In this document: piece after piece, positions 26,774 to 38,090 of the stretch
Layout of the letters: the number at the start of each line of letters is the position of its first letter
How positions within the stretch are numbered: the stretch's first letter is position 1
Assembly: GCA_022072045.1 (NCBI GenBank)
Contig: JAJVIL010000019.1
Coordinates: 1-38,090, forward strand
Reading direction: 5' to 3'
From: Burkholderiaceae bacterium
GTDB taxonomy: Bacteria; Pseudomonadota; Gammaproteobacteria; Burkholderiales; Burkholderiaceae_C
DNA: 38,090 nucleotides
Position numbers and translations under genes: made by a program
The notes under the pieces: generated by a model
Seen by the model: only the letters and a program-made list of their open reading frames with translations
Databases searched by the model: none
What the model was told of the DNA's origin: nothing

Positions 26774-29700
26774 ATGTCTGCCGCTGCGACTGCCGGGGCG
26801 TCGCGCTTCAACGTGTCGAGTTGGGCGCTGGCGCATCCGGCGTTGACGCGCTATCTGCTGATCGTGCTGATGGTGCTGGGGTTCGCGGCGTACTTCCAGC
26901 TCGGCCAGGACGAAGATCCGCCGTTCACTTTTCGTGCGATGGTCGTGCAGGCGTACTGGCCAGGCGCCAAAGCGCAGCAGATCGCCGAGCAGGTGACCGA
27001 CCGCATCGAGAAGACGCTGCAGGAGGTGCCGCATGCCGACATCATCCGCAGCTACACCAAGCCCGGCGAGTCGCTGACCATCCTGCAGCTCGCCGACAGC
27101 ACGCCGCCCAAGGAGGTGGCTAATGCGTGGTATCAGGCGCGCAAGCGCGTCGGCGACATGCGCGCCACGCTGCCGCAGGGCGTGATCGGCCCGCTGTTCA
27201 ACGACGACTTCGGCGATGTCTACGGCTCGATCTTCGCGTTGTCGGCCGACGGCTTCAGCGACGAGGAGCTGCGCGAGTTCGCCGAGGATGTGCGCTCGGC
27301 GCTGCTGCGCGTGCCCGACGTCGCCAAGGTCGAGCTGTTCGGCGTGCAGCCCGAGAAGCTGTTCGTCGAGATCTCGCACCAGCGCCTGGCGCAGCTCGGA
27401 CTCGGCCTGAGCCAGGTGGTGGCCCAGCTGGGTGCGCAGAATGCCATCGAAGGGGCCGGCGTGCTCGACGCCGGCGCGCAGAACCTCCAGGTGCGGGTCG
27501 GCGGCGCGTTCGATTCGGTCGACGAGTTGCGTCGCTTCCCGATCCGTGCCCTCGACCCGGCCACCGGCGTAGCGAGCAGTCTGCGTCTGGCCGATATCGC
27601 CGAGATCCGCCGCGCGACGGTCGACCCGCCGGCGGTGAAGGTGCGCCACCAGGGCAAGACGGTGATCGCCTTGGGTGTGGCGATGGCCAAGGGCGGCGAC
27701 ATCATCGCGCTCGGCGACGCGCTGCACGCCAAGGCCGACGCGTTGCGGCGCGACCTGCCCGCTGGCATCGAGCTGATGCAGGTGCAGGATCAGCCGCGCG
27801 CCGTGTCGCGCTCGGTGGGCGAGTTCGTCCGCGTGCTGATCGAGGCGATCGTCGTCGTGCTGGCGGTCAGCTTCGTCAGCCTCGGGCTGCACACCCGGCC
27901 GCTGCGCATCGACATGCGGCCGGGGCTGGTGGTGGGCATCACGATCCCGCTGGTGCTGGCGATCACCTTCATCGCCATGTACTACTGGGGTGTCGGCCTG
28001 CACAAGGTCTCGCTCGGCTCGCTGATCATCGCGCTCGGTCTGCTGGTCGACGACGCGATCATCGCGGTGGAGATGATGGTGCGCAAGCTCGAGGAGGGCT
28101 ACGACAAGGCGCGCGCCGCGTCGTTCGCCTACGAGATCACGTCGATGCCGATGCTCACAGGCACGCTGATCACGGCGGCAGGCTTCCTGCCGATCGGCCT
28201 GGCCAAGTCGATGACCGGCGAGTACACCTTCGCGATCTTCGCGGTGACGTCGGCCGCGCTGTTGATCTCATGGGCAGTATCGGTGTACTTCGTGCCGTTT
28301 CTCGGCGCGGCGCTGCTGCGCACCCGCAGCCGAGCCGGCGGCCAGGCGCACGAGTTGTTCGACACCCCGTTCTACTCGCGCTTTCGCGCGCTGGTCGACT
28401 GGTGCGTGCAGCATCGCTGGCTGACGATCGGCGCCACCGTGCTGACCTTCGCGCTCGGGTTGGCCGGCATGGGCAAGGTGCAGCAGCAGTTCTTCCCGGA
28501 CTCGAGCCGGCCCGAGATCCTGGTGGACCTGTGGCTGCCCGAGGGCTCGACCATCCAGCAGAGCGAGGCGGTCGCGCGCCGCTTCGAGCAGCGGATGATG
28601 AAGGAACCTGGCATCGACACCGTGACGGCGTGGATCGGCTCTGGCGTGCCGCGCTTCTACCTGCCGCTCGACCAGATCTTCCCGCAGAGCAACGTCAGCC
28701 AGACCATCCTGCTGGCGCGCAGCCTCGAGCAGCGCGAAGTGCTGCGTCAGCGGTTGCCCGCGCTGCTGGCCGAGGAGTTCCCTGAGGCGCGCGGCCGCGT
28801 CAAGTTGCTGCCCAACGGGCCGCCGGTGCCGTATCCGGTGCAGTTCCGCGTGCTGGGCTCCGATGTGCAGCAGGTGCGCGCCTGGGCCGACGAGGCACGC
28901 GCCATCGTCGCCTCGGACCCGGCGATGCGCGGCGTCAACGACAACTGGAACGAATCGATCAAGGCCCTGCAGCTCGAGATCGACCAGGACAAGGCGCGCG
29001 CCATCGGCGTCAGCAGTCAATCGGTGGCGCAGGCCTCGCGCACGATCCTGTCGGGCATCACGATCGGCCAGTACCGCGAGGGCGACAAGCTGGTCGACAT
29101 CGTGCTGCGGCAACCGCTGCACGAGCGCGACGCCATCACCGACCTCGGCAGCGCCAACCTGCCCTCCGCGAGCGGGCGCTCGGTGCCGCTGACCCAGGTG
29201 GCGCGCATCGGCATGGGCTTCGAGCCCGGTGTGCTGTGGCGCGAGGGCCGCAAGTTCGCGGTCACCGTGCAAGGCGACGTCGCCGAGGGCGTCGAGGGGG
29301 CCACCGTCACGCAGCGCATCTGGCCCAGGCTGCAGGAACTGCAGGCCCGCATGCCCGCGGGTTACTCGATCCAGGTCGCCGGTGCGGTGGAGGAGAGCCG
29401 CAAGGGCCAGGGCGCGATCGTCGCCGGCGTGCCGCTGATGTTGTTCATCATGATGACGCTGCTGATGCTGCAACTGCAGAGCTTCTCGCGGTCGGTGCTG
29501 GTGTTCCTGACCGCGCCGCTGGGCCTGGTCGGCGTCGCCGCAGCGCTGCTGCTGCTGAATCGCCCGTTCGGCTTCGTCGCGTTGCTCGGCGTGATCGCGC
29601 TGATGGGGATGATCATGCGCAACTCGGTGATCCTGATCGATCAGATCGAGCAGGACCGCAGGCGTGGCGTCGATGCCTGGACCGCGATCGTCGAGGCAGC

Positions 29701-29893
29701 CGTGCGGCGCTTTCGGCCGATCGTGCTGACCGCCGCCGCGGCGGTGCTGGCGATGATCCCGCTGTCGCGCAGTGTGTTCTGGGGCCCGATGGCGGTGGCA
29801 ATCATGGGCGGCCTGGTCGTCGCAACCGTGCTCACTCTGTTGTCGCTGCCGGCGATGTACGCCGCGTGGTTCCGCGTGAAGCGCGAACGCTAG
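26774..29893 (+). CDS. RND-superfamily efflux pump permease (HAE1-like, TriC/VexF-like)
   Basis: A 1039-residue proton-driven efflux pump of the AcrB superfamily. The layout is an N-terminal helix, a large periplasmic loop (about 45-330), helices 2-6, a repeat with a second loop (about 565-860), and helices 8-12. The proton-relay Asp pair of helix 4 is present in LGLLVDDAIIAVEMM. The DEDPPFTFRAMVV and GDVYGSIFALS segments resemble TriC- or VexF-type pumps more than AcrB; this is by eye. There is no outer-membrane channel gene: the next gene is tRNA-Leu. Substrates are unknown. The stop codon TAG is also the first part of a TAGAAT -10-like box for the tRNA. Confidence 0.93.
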   Translation: MSAAATAGASRFNVSSWALAHPALTRYLLIVLMVLGFAAYFQLGQDEDPPFTFRAMVVQAYWPGAKAQQIAEQVTDRIEKTLQEVPHADIIRSYTKPGESLTILQLADSTPPKEVANAWYQARKRVGDMRATLPQGVIGPLFNDDFGDVYGSIFALSADGFSDEELREFAEDVRSALLRVPDVAKVELFGVQPEKLFVEISHQRLAQLGLGLSQVVAQLGAQNAIEGAGVLDAGAQNLQVRVGGAFDSVDELRRFPIRALDPATGVASSLRLADIAEIRRATVDPPAVKVRHQGKTVIALGVAMAKGGDIIALGDALHAKADALRRDLPAGIELMQVQDQPRAVSRSVGEFVRVLIEAIVVVLAVSFVSLGLHTRPLRIDMRPGLVVGITIPLVLAITFIAMYYWGVGLHKVSLGSLIIALGLLVDDAIIAVEMMVRKLEEGYDKARAASFAYEITSMPMLTGTLITAAGFLPIGLAKSMTGEYTFAIFAVTSAALLISWAVSVYFVPFLGAALLRTRSRAGGQAHELFDTPFYSRFRALVDWCVQHRWLTIGATVLTFALGLAGMGKVQQQFFPDSSRPEILVDLWLPEGSTIQQSEAVARRFEQRMMKEPGIDTVTAWIGSGVPRFYLPLDQIFPQSNVSQTILLARSLEQREVLRQRLPALLAEEFPEARGRVKLLPNGPPVPYPVQFRVLGSDVQQVRAWADEARAIVASDPAMRGVNDNWNESIKALQLEIDQDKARAIGVSSQSVAQASRTILSGITIGQYREGDKLVDIVLRQPLHERDAITDLGSANLPSASGRSVPLTQVARIGMGFEPGVLWREGRKFAVTVQGDVAEGVEGATVTQRIWPRLQELQARMPAGYSIQVAGAVEESRKGQGAIVAGVPLMLFIMMTLLMLQLQSFSRSVLVFLTAPLGLVGVAAALLLLNRPFGFVALLGVIALMGMIMRNSVILIDQIEQDRRRGVDAWTAIVEAAVRRFRPIVLTAAAAVLAMIPLSRSVFWGPMAVAIMGGLVVATVLTLLSLPAMYAAWFRVKRER

Positions 29894-29896
29894 AAT
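29891..29896 (+). promoter_or_regulatory. Candidate -10 element for tRNA-Leu
   Basis: TAGAAT overlaps the stop codon of the RND pump gene and lies about 70 bp before the tRNA. The -35 region is poor (GGTTCC at the right spacing). Confidence 0.35.
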
Positions 29897-29923
29897 CCAC
29901 GACCGAGCCGCCTCCACCTGAAA

Positions 29924-29944
29924 GGGGTCGCCCCGGGCGACCCC
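29924..29944 (+). terminator. 9-bp GC hairpin between the RND pump gene and tRNA-Leu
   Basis: GGGGTCGCC pairs perfectly with GGCGACCCC around the loop CCG, 30 bp after the pump stop codon. No T-tract follows. It may end the efflux transcript, or, if the tRNA promoter is at 29891, lie in the 5' leader of the tRNA precursor. Confidence 0.5.
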
Positions 29945-29964
29945 GCTATCCGTCCAACACCCTC

Positions 29965-30051
29965 GCGCGGGTGGCGAAATTGGTAGACGCACCAGGTTTA
30001 GGTCCTGACGCCCTTACCGGCGTGCCGGTTCGAGTCCGGCCCCGCGCACCA
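29965..30051 (+). tRNA. tRNA-Leu (anticodon UAG)
   Basis: An 87-nt class II tRNA with encoded CCA. The acceptor stem is GCGCGGG/CCCGCGC, the anticodon loop is TTTAGGT (anticodon TAG), there is a long variable arm, and the T-arm is GCCGG-TTCGAGT-CCGGC. The outermost anticodon-stem pair appears as C-A; the other four pair. It reads CUA and other CUN codons, the same codon class clustered in the leuA leader. tig begins 26 bp downstream and may share the transcript. Confidence 0.96.
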
Positions 30052-30077
30052 GAAACCTCAAGCAATCGAAGGCCCAC

Positions 30078-31391
30078 ATGGCAGTGCAGATCGAAACCCT
30101 CGAGAAACTCGAACGCCGCATCACGCTGACCGTGCCGGCGCAGGAGATCAGCGCCGAAGTGCAGGCGCGCCTGAAGAAGCTGTCGCGCACGGTGCGCGCC
30201 GACGGCTTCCGGCCCGGCAAGGTGCCGCTGTCGGTGGTGGCGCAGCGCTATGGTGCATCGGTGCAGTACGAAGTGATGAACGACAAGCTCGGCGCCGCCT
30301 TCGAGCAGGCGGCCAACGAGGCCAAGGTGCGCGTGGCCGGCATGCCGCGCATCACGCCCAAGGACGACGCACCCGAGGGCAGCGTGTCGTTCGATGCGAC
30401 GTTCGAGGTCTACCCCGAGGTCACGCTCGGCGACCTGGCAGCAGCCGAGATCGAACGCGTGCGCTGCGAGGTCGACGACGCGGCGATCGACCGCACGATC
30501 GACATCCTGCGCAGGCAGCGCCGCACGTTCGCGCAGCGCCCCGCCGCCGAAGGAGCGGCCGAAAGCGACCGCGTGACGATCGACTTCGAGGGCAAGATCG
30601 ACGGCGAAGCCTTCGCCGGCGGCAAGGCCGAAGGCTTCGCGTTCATCATCGGCGAAGGCCAGATGCTCGAGCAGTTCGACAAGGCGGTGCGCGGCATGCA
30701 GGTCGGCCAGTCGAAGACGTTTCCGCTGCAGTTCCCGGCCGACTACGGCAGCAAGGACGTCGCCGGCAAGGAGGCCGACTTCCTGGTCACGATGAAGAAG
30801 ATCGAGGCGCAGCATCTGCCCGAGGTGAACGAAACGTTCGTCAAGGCGCTGGGCATCGCCAGCGGCACCACCGATGCGCTGCGTGCCGACGTGCGCAGGA
30901 ACCTCGAACGCGAGGTGAAGCAGCGGGTGCTCGGGCGCAACAAGGCCGCCGCGATGGATGCGCTGGTGAAGCACGCCACGCTGGAGGTGCCGAGGTCGCT
31001 GGTGGCTGCCGAGGTCGACCGCATGACCGCCGTCGCGCGCGAGGATCTCAAGCAGCGCGGCGTCAAGGACGCCGAAAATGCGCCGATTCCGGCCGACATC
31101 TTCCAGGCGCAGGCCGAGCGGCGCGTGCGGCTCGGCCTGGTGGTCGCGGAACTGGTGCGCCAGCAGTCGCTGCAGGCCAAGCCCGAGCAACTGCAGGCGC
31201 ACATCGAGGAGCTGTCGCAGAGCTACGAGAAGCCCGCCGAGGTGATGCGCTGGTACCTGTCGGACCGCAAGCGGATGGCCGAGGTCGAGGCGATGGTGGT
31301 GGAGTCCAACGTGACGCAGTACCTGATGGAGCACGCGAAGGTGGTCGACAGGGCGCTGGCGTTTGCCGACCTGATGGAGACCCAGGCATGA
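30078..31391 (+). CDS. tig: Trigger factor, ribosome-associated chaperone and prolyl isomerase
   Basis: A 437-residue chaperone that binds nascent chains at the ribosome exit tunnel. The ribosome-docking signature GFRPGKVP (43-50) sits in the N-terminal domain. The FKBP-type prolyl isomerase domain spans about 160-245 ([17 protein letters not shown] through [17 protein letters not shown]). The rest forms the helical C-terminal cradle. GAAGG precedes the ATG. The stop overlaps the clpP start (ATGA), so tig and clpP are coupled. Confidence 0.97.
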   Translation: MAVQIETLEKLERRITLTVPAQEISAEVQARLKKLSRTVRADGFRPGKVPLSVVAQRYGASVQYEVMNDKLGAAFEQAANEAKVRVAGMPRITPKDDAPEGSVSFDATFEVYPEVTLGDLAAAEIERVRCEVDDAAIDRTIDILRRQRRTFAQRPAAEGAAESDRVTIDFEGKIDGEAFAGGKAEGFAFIIGEGQMLEQFDKAVRGMQVGQSKTFPLQFPADYGSKDVAGKEADFLVTMKKIEAQHLPEVNETFVKALGIASGTTDALRADVRRNLEREVKQRVLGRNKAAAMDALVKHATLEVPRSLVAAEVDRMTAVAREDLKQRGVKDAENAPIPADIFQAQAERRVRLGLVVAELVRQQSLQAKPEQLQAHIEELSQSYEKPAEVMRWYLSDRKRMAEVEAMVVESNVTQYLMEHAKVVDRALAFADLMETQA

Positions 31392-32014
31392 GCCGAGACA
31401 GCAGCATGAGCGTTCAAGAGACCACCGGGCTGGGCATGGTGCCCATCGTCATCGAGCAGTCCGGTCGCGGCGAGCGCGCCTACGACATCTACAGCCGTCT
31501 GCTGCGCGAGCGCATCGTCTTCCTGGTTGGCGGCATCAACGACGCCACCGCCAATCTGGTGGTCGCGCAGCTGCTGTTCCTGGAGAGCGAGAACCCCGAC
31601 AAGGACATCTCGCTGTACATCAACTCGCCGGGCGGCAGCGTCAGCGCCGGGTTGTCGATCTACGACACGATGCAGTTCATCAAGCCCGACGTGTCGACGC
31701 TGTGCCTGGGAATGGCCGCCAGCATGGGCTCGTTCCTGATGATGGCGGGCGCTCCGGGCAAGCGCGCGGCGCTGCCCAACTCGCGGCTGATGATTCATCA
31801 GCCCTCGGGCGGCGCGCAGGGGCAGGCCGCCGACATCGAAATCCAGGCGCGCGAGATCCTGAAAACACGCGAGCAACTCAACCGCATTTACGCCGAGCGC
31901 ACCGGGCAGTCGGTGGAGAAGATCGCCGCCGACATGGAGCGCGACTACTGGATGTCGCCCGGCGAAGCGAAGGACTACGGCCTGATCGACCAGGTGCTCG
32001 ACAAGCGTGCGTAA
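31388..32014 (+). CDS. clpP: ATP-dependent Clp protease, proteolytic subunit
   Basis: A 208-residue serine protease forming the tetradecameric barrel of ClpXP and ClpAP. The catalytic triad is Ser112 (GMAASMGSF), His137 ([10 protein letters not shown]) and Asp186 ([19 protein letters not shown]). The first 15 or so residues look like a short propeptide before [19 protein letters not shown]. The start used overlaps the tig stop; ATG 31406 (codon 7) is an alternative. Confidence 0.97.
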   Translation: MSRDSSMSVQETTGLGMVPIVIEQSGRGERAYDIYSRLLRERIVFLVGGINDATANLVVAQLLFLESENPDKDISLYINSPGGSVSAGLSIYDTMQFIKPDVSTLCLGMAASMGSFLMMAGAPGKRAALPNSRLMIHQPSGGAQGQAADIEIQAREILKTREQLNRIYAERTGQSVEKIAADMERDYWMSPGEAKDYGLIDQVLDKRA

Positions 32015-32029
32015 TCCACGGCCTCGTTT

Positions 32030-32044
32030 GGCCCCGTCGGGGCC
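32030..32044 (+). terminator. Hairpin after clpP
   Basis: GGCCCC pairs with GGGGCC around loop GTC, 15 bases after the clpP stop, followed by GTTGCG with no T-tract. It is a possible partial terminator or mRNA-end protector between clpP and clpX. Confidence 0.4.
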
Positions 32045-32128
32045 GTTGCGGGGTGCAGGCGAGGGTGGCGCGGGCTTGGCATATCATCCAATCAACCCGG
32101 CATCGCGGCGGATCGCATCCTAGACACC

Positions 32129-33394
<1,266 letters not shown>

Positions 33395-33444
33395 CCATGA
33401 AACTCCGGGCGCGACCTGCAGTCCGACCCCAGAGCCCGCCGATT

Positions 33445-33474
33445 CCCTTGCATTCATCGTCTCAGACCTCATGT
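33445..33474 (+). promoter_or_regulatory. Sigma32-like heat-shock promoter of lon
   Basis: CCCTTGCA (33445-33452), a 14-bp spacer and CCTCATGT (33467-33474). Each box matches the E. coli sigma32 consensus (CCCTTGAA and CCCCATNT) at seven of eight positions. The predicted start is near 33481, giving a leader of only about 18 nt before the lon ATG. Confidence 0.6.
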
Positions 33475-33494
33475 CGGCCTGAGAAAGTGAGGTC
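33460..33494 (+). promoter_or_regulatory. Two mutually exclusive hairpins over the lon Shine-Dalgarno
   Basis: GACCTCA (33465-33471) pairs perfectly with TGAGGTC (33488-33494), which contains the lon Shine-Dalgarno (GAGG, about 6 bases before the ATG). Alternatively, TCTCAG (33460-33465) pairs with CTGAGA (33479-33484), leaving the Shine-Dalgarno free. The two stems share G33465 and enclose each other's arms, so only one can form. The whole element exists only in mRNA reading through from clpX. Confidence 0.55.
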
Positions 33495-33498
33495 CTAG

Positions 33499-35925
<2,427 letters not shown>

Positions 35926-35967
35926 CCATCCGGCAAGTGAAGGGGCCTGCCAAGCGGGTGCCGTGGC

Positions 35968-35973
35968 TATAAT
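35968..35973 (+). promoter_or_regulatory. Consensus -10 element for tRNA-Gly
   Basis: A perfect TATAAT lies 32 bp before the tRNA, with no clear -35 box. The predicted start, near 35980, is just before a GC-rich hairpin. Confidence 0.55.
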
Positions 35974-35983
35974 TCGCGCCTGC

Positions 35984-36001
35984 GCCGGGCCCGAGCCCGG
36001 C
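35984..36001 (+). other. 7-bp hairpin in the tRNA-Gly 5' leader
   Basis: GCCGGGC pairs with GCCCGGC around the loop CCGA, ending 4 bases before the tRNA. If transcription starts at the TATAAT box, this hairpin forms the 5' end of the tRNA precursor. It could alternatively be a weak terminator after lon. Confidence 0.5.
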
Positions 36002-36005
36002 CGTT

Positions 36006-36081
36006 GCGGGAATAGCTCAGTTGGTAGAGCGCAACCTTGCCAAGGTTGAGGTCGGGAGTTCGAGACTCCTTTCCCGCTCCA
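36006..36081 (+). tRNA. tRNA-Gly (anticodon GCC)
   Basis: A 76-nt cloverleaf with encoded CCA. The acceptor stem is GCGGGAA/TTCCCGC with discriminator U. The anticodon arm is CAACC-TTGCCAA-GGTTG and the T-arm GGGAG-TTCGAGA-CTCCT. It reads GGC and GGU. Confidence 0.97.
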
Positions 36082-36089
36082 GATGACGC

Positions 36090-36119
36090 ACGAAGGGGAA
36101 GCCGACGCTTCCCCTTCGT
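36090..36119 (+). terminator. 13-bp hairpin after tRNA-Gly
   Basis: ACGAAGGGGAAGC pairs perfectly with GCTTCCCCTTCGT around the loop CGAC, 8 bases after the tRNA CCA end. It is terminator-like, though followed by CGTTCC and not by a T-run. Confidence 0.65.
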
Positions 36120-36175
36120 CGTTCCAGGCGGCCCGGGCGAGGAGCATGGCGGCTTGTGGGAGAATCCACGCCCTC

Positions 36176-36249
36176 GGCGCGATAGCAAAGCGGTTATGCA
36201 CCGGACTGCAAATCCGTTGAGGCCGGTTCGACTCCGGCTCGCGCCTCCA
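36176..36249 (+). tRNA. tRNA-Cys (anticodon GCA)
   Basis: A 74-nt cloverleaf with encoded CCA. The acceptor stem is GGCGCGA/TCGCGCC and the discriminator is U, as required for Cys. The anticodon arm is CGGAC-TGCAAAT-CCG with anticodon GCA, and the T-arm is GCCGG-TTCGACT-CCGGC. A GAGAAT -10-like box lies at 36160-36165, similar to the TAGAAT before tRNA-Leu. Confidence 0.97.
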
Positions 36250-36357
36250 CCTTCTTGCGACCCGCCCGCCTGTTGAACGACGGGTGCGCTCTCGATCAAG
36301 CCCTTGCCGGGCGTTTGACCAAGAATGCCCCGATTCCGCCGTTGTCGGGATGAAGGC

Positions 36358-37953
36358 ATGGTGCAGCAGACATACGACTTCGTGGTGGTGGGCGGCGGCT
36401 CGGCCGGCTGCGTGATCACGCATCGCCTGGTGCGCGCCGGGCACTCGGTGCTGCTGCTCGAAGCAGGCCCGAACGACGACTCGATGTTCGTGCAGATGCC
36501 CGCCACCTTCGTGCGCGTGATCGGCACCGAGCGCAGCTGGATCTACGAGACCGAGCCGCAGGCCGGCGCGGCGGGCCGCAAGATGGCGGTTCCGCAGGGC
36601 CGCATGCTCGGCGGCGGCAGTTCGCTCAACGCGATGGTCTACATGCGCGGCACGCGCGAAGACTACGACGGCTGGGCGCGCCAGGGCTGCGCGGGCTGGG
36701 GCTGGGACGAGGTGCTCGAGGTCTTCAAGCGGGCCGAAAGCAACCAGCGGCTGTCGCAACCGCTGCATGGCACCGACGGCCCGCTGAAGGTCAGCGACAC
36801 GCGCTTCCGGCACCCGCTGAGCCTGGCGTTCGTGAAGGGCGCGCAGGAGGCGGGCCTGGCCTACAACGATGACTTCAACGGCGTGCGCCAGACGGGCGTC
36901 GGTTTCTACCAGACCACCACCGTCGGCGGCCAGCGCGGCAGCACCGCGGCGACCTACCTGGCTGCGGTGCAGGGCAACCCGCGCCTCACCGTGGTCACCG
37001 GCGCGCATGTGCTGAAGCTGTCGCTCCGCGGCGCCGAGGTCACCGGGGTCGAGTACCGCACGAAGGCAGGCACGGCAACGGCCTCGGCGGCCAAGGAGGT
37101 CATCCTGGCCGCCGGCGCGCTGGCGACGCCGAAGATCCTGATGCTCTCGGGGATCGGCCCGGGCGCGCACCTGCAATCGCTGGGCATTCCGGTGCTGAGG
37201 GACCTGCCCGGCGTCGGCGGCAACTACCACGACCATCTCGAGGTGGGCGTCTACGGCCGCGCGCGCGACCCGATCAGCCTGTTCGGCAACGACCGGGGCT
37301 TGAAGGCCTTCAAGCACGGCGTCCAATGGAAGCTGTTTCGCACCGGCCTGCTGACCTCCAACGTGGTCGAGAGCGGCGCCTTCGTCGACACGCTCGGTGC
37401 CGGCGGACGGCCCGACATGCAGTTTCACGTGCTGCCGACGCTGGTGGGCGACGTCGACCGCGAGCCGCTGGGCGGTCACGGCATCTCGCTCAATCCGTGC
37501 TTCCTGCACCCGAAGTCGCGCGGCACCGTGCGCCTGCGCAGCACCGACCCGATGGCGCCGATCGTGTTCGACGCTGCCGCGCTGCGCGAGCAGGCCGATG
37601 TCGACGCGCTCGTTCGCGGCGTGAAGCTCGCCCGGCGCATCCTGCGTACGCCGTCGATGAGCAAGCTGATCAGCGAAGAGCTCGAGCCGGGCCGCGACGA
37701 GGCGATCGCGGACCAGGCGCTGGAAGACTACGTGCGCCGGCGCGCCAAGACCGTCTACCACCCGGTGGGCACCTGCAAGATGGGGGTCGACGCCGAGGCG
37801 GTGGTCGATCCGCAGTTGCGCGTGCACGGCGTGGCGCGGCTGCGCGTGTGCGACGCCTCGGTGTTCCCGACGATCATGAGCGGCAACACCAACGCGCCGG
37901 TGATCATGGTCGCCGAGCGCTGCGGCGACTTCATTGTTTCGGGTGCGCGCTGA
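36358..37953 (+). CDS. GMC-family FAD-dependent alcohol oxidoreductase (choline dehydrogenase-like)
   Basis: A 531-residue flavoenzyme that oxidises an alcohol. The ADP-binding motif [16 protein letters not shown] is at 9-24, with LLLEAGPND after it. [18 protein letters not shown] is the first GMC signature and [16 protein letters not shown] the second. The catalytic pair is predicted as His468 ([11 protein letters not shown]) and Asn512 ([10 protein letters not shown]). I chose ATG 36358, since FVVVGGG then lies at the usual distance; the track's 36325 adds 11 unlikely residues. The substrate is not identifiable: BetA-like choline oxidation is possible, but no betB is nearby. An SDR gene follows after 24 bp, so the pair may form an alcohol-degradation operon. 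Confidence 0.93.
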   Translation: MVQQTYDFVVVGGGSAGCVITHRLVRAGHSVLLLEAGPNDDSMFVQMPATFVRVIGTERSWIYETEPQAGAAGRKMAVPQGRMLGGGSSLNAMVYMRGTREDYDGWARQGCAGWGWDEVLEVFKRAESNQRLSQPLHGTDGPLKVSDTRFRHPLSLAFVKGAQEAGLAYNDDFNGVRQTGVGFYQTTTVGGQRGSTAATYLAAVQGNPRLTVVTGAHVLKLSLRGAEVTGVEYRTKAGTATASAAKEVILAAGALATPKILMLSGIGPGAHLQSLGIPVLRDLPGVGGNYHDHLEVGVYGRARDPISLFGNDRGLKAFKHGVQWKLFRTGLLTSNVVESGAFVDTLGAGGRPDMQFHVLPTLVGDVDREPLGGHGISLNPCFLHPKSRGTVRLRSTDPMAPIVFDAAALREQADVDALVRGVKLARRILRTPSMSKLISEELEPGRDEAIADQALEDYVRRRAKTVYHPVGTCKMGVDAEAVVDPQLRVHGVARLRVCDASVFPTIMSGNTNAPVIMVAERCGDFIVSGAR

Positions 37954-37977
37954 GCGCAGCCCTCGCAAGAGACAGGC

Positions 37978-38090
37978 ATGGGCGCATTCGACGGCCGCGT
38001 GGCGTTCATCACCGGCGGCGGCAGCGGCATCGGTGCGGCGGCGGCGCGCCAGTTCGCCGCCGCCGGCGGCAAGGTGGTACTGATGGGTCG
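37978..38090 (+). CDS. Short-chain dehydrogenase/reductase, 3' end outside window
   Basis: The first 37 codons of an NAD(P)-dependent oxidoreductase: [19 protein letters not shown], with the SDR cofactor motif TGxxxGxG and the following beta-strand KVVLMGR. The remainder is cut by the window. It is co-directional with the GMC oxidoreductase, 24 bp downstream. AAGAGAC may serve as a weak Shine-Dalgarno. The substrate is unknown. Confidence 0.85.
   Translation, partial: MGAFDGRVAFITGGGSGIGAAAARQFAAAGGKVVLMG

Noticed and set aside
25610-28003. 797-codon minus-strand ORF opposite the RND genes
   Set aside because: Shadow of well-conserved efflux genes, with His/Arg/Asp-rich composition.
32071-32104. 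Possible sigma32-like promoter before clpX (CTTGGC ... CCCGGCAT)
   Set aside because: The -10 box matches poorly and needs an inserted base; much weaker than the element before lon.

Overview
This 38 kb window is GC-rich chromosomal DNA from a betaproteobacterium, most likely a member of the Burkholderiales. That placement is an inference. It rests on the protein style and on gene neighbourhoods I associate with that order: tig-clpP-clpX-lon, ilvBHC-pssA-leuA, a sigma factor followed by DUF3619, DUF3106 and RDD genes, and hpnCDE. I see no insertion sequence, prophage, CRISPR array, rRNA or other sign of recent transfer. Coding density is very high, and no gene-free stretch exceeds 300 bp.

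Layout. (1) 1-2.8 kb: a membrane proton-pumping pyrophosphatase (hppA, cut by the window edge) diverges from a soluble pyrophosphatase (ppa). (2) 3-9 kb: a secreted M16 zinc peptidase, a FemAB-like acyltransferase, glutamine-dependent NAD synthetase and the PII protein GlnB. (3) 9-12.3 kb, minus strand: a tightly overlapping six-gene run of sigma factor, DUF3619, DUF3106, RDD membrane protein, dgkA and a LOG-type phosphoribohydrolase. Five of its junctions overlap and four of those are ATGA. (4) 12.4-20.4 kb: branched-chain amino acid synthesis, with ilvB-ilvH-ilvC, then pssA, then two different 2-isopropylmalate synthases in tandem. Leader-peptide attenuators precede ilvB (tentative) and the first leuA (convincing). 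(5) 20.6-25.5 kb: a PBP7-type endopeptidase, a convergent IclR regulator, and the hpnC-hpnD-hpnE squalene pathway. (6) 25.5-29.9 kb: an RND efflux adaptor and pump behind a near-consensus promoter, with an 18-bp perfect palindrome just downstream of its -10 box. (7) 29.9-36.2 kb: tRNA-Leu(UAG), then the proteostasis cluster tig-clpP-clpX-lon, then tRNA-Gly(GCC) and tRNA-Cys(GCA). (8) 36.3 kb to the end: a GMC oxidoreductase and the start of a short-chain dehydrogenase.

How the parts work together. The ilv and leu genes supply valine, isoleucine and leucine, and their leaders would sense charged branched-chain tRNAs. The nadE-glnB pair links NAD synthesis to nitrogen status. tig, clpP, clpX and lon fold or destroy new proteins. 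lon has a sigma32-like promoter inside the clpX-lon gap, and the same gap contains two mutually exclusive hairpins, one of which covers the lon Shine-Dalgarno sequence. The most interesting signals are mostly regulatory: the leuA attenuator, the lon leader, the efflux operator that has no local repressor gene, and the sigma-factor operon built around uncharacterised envelope proteins.
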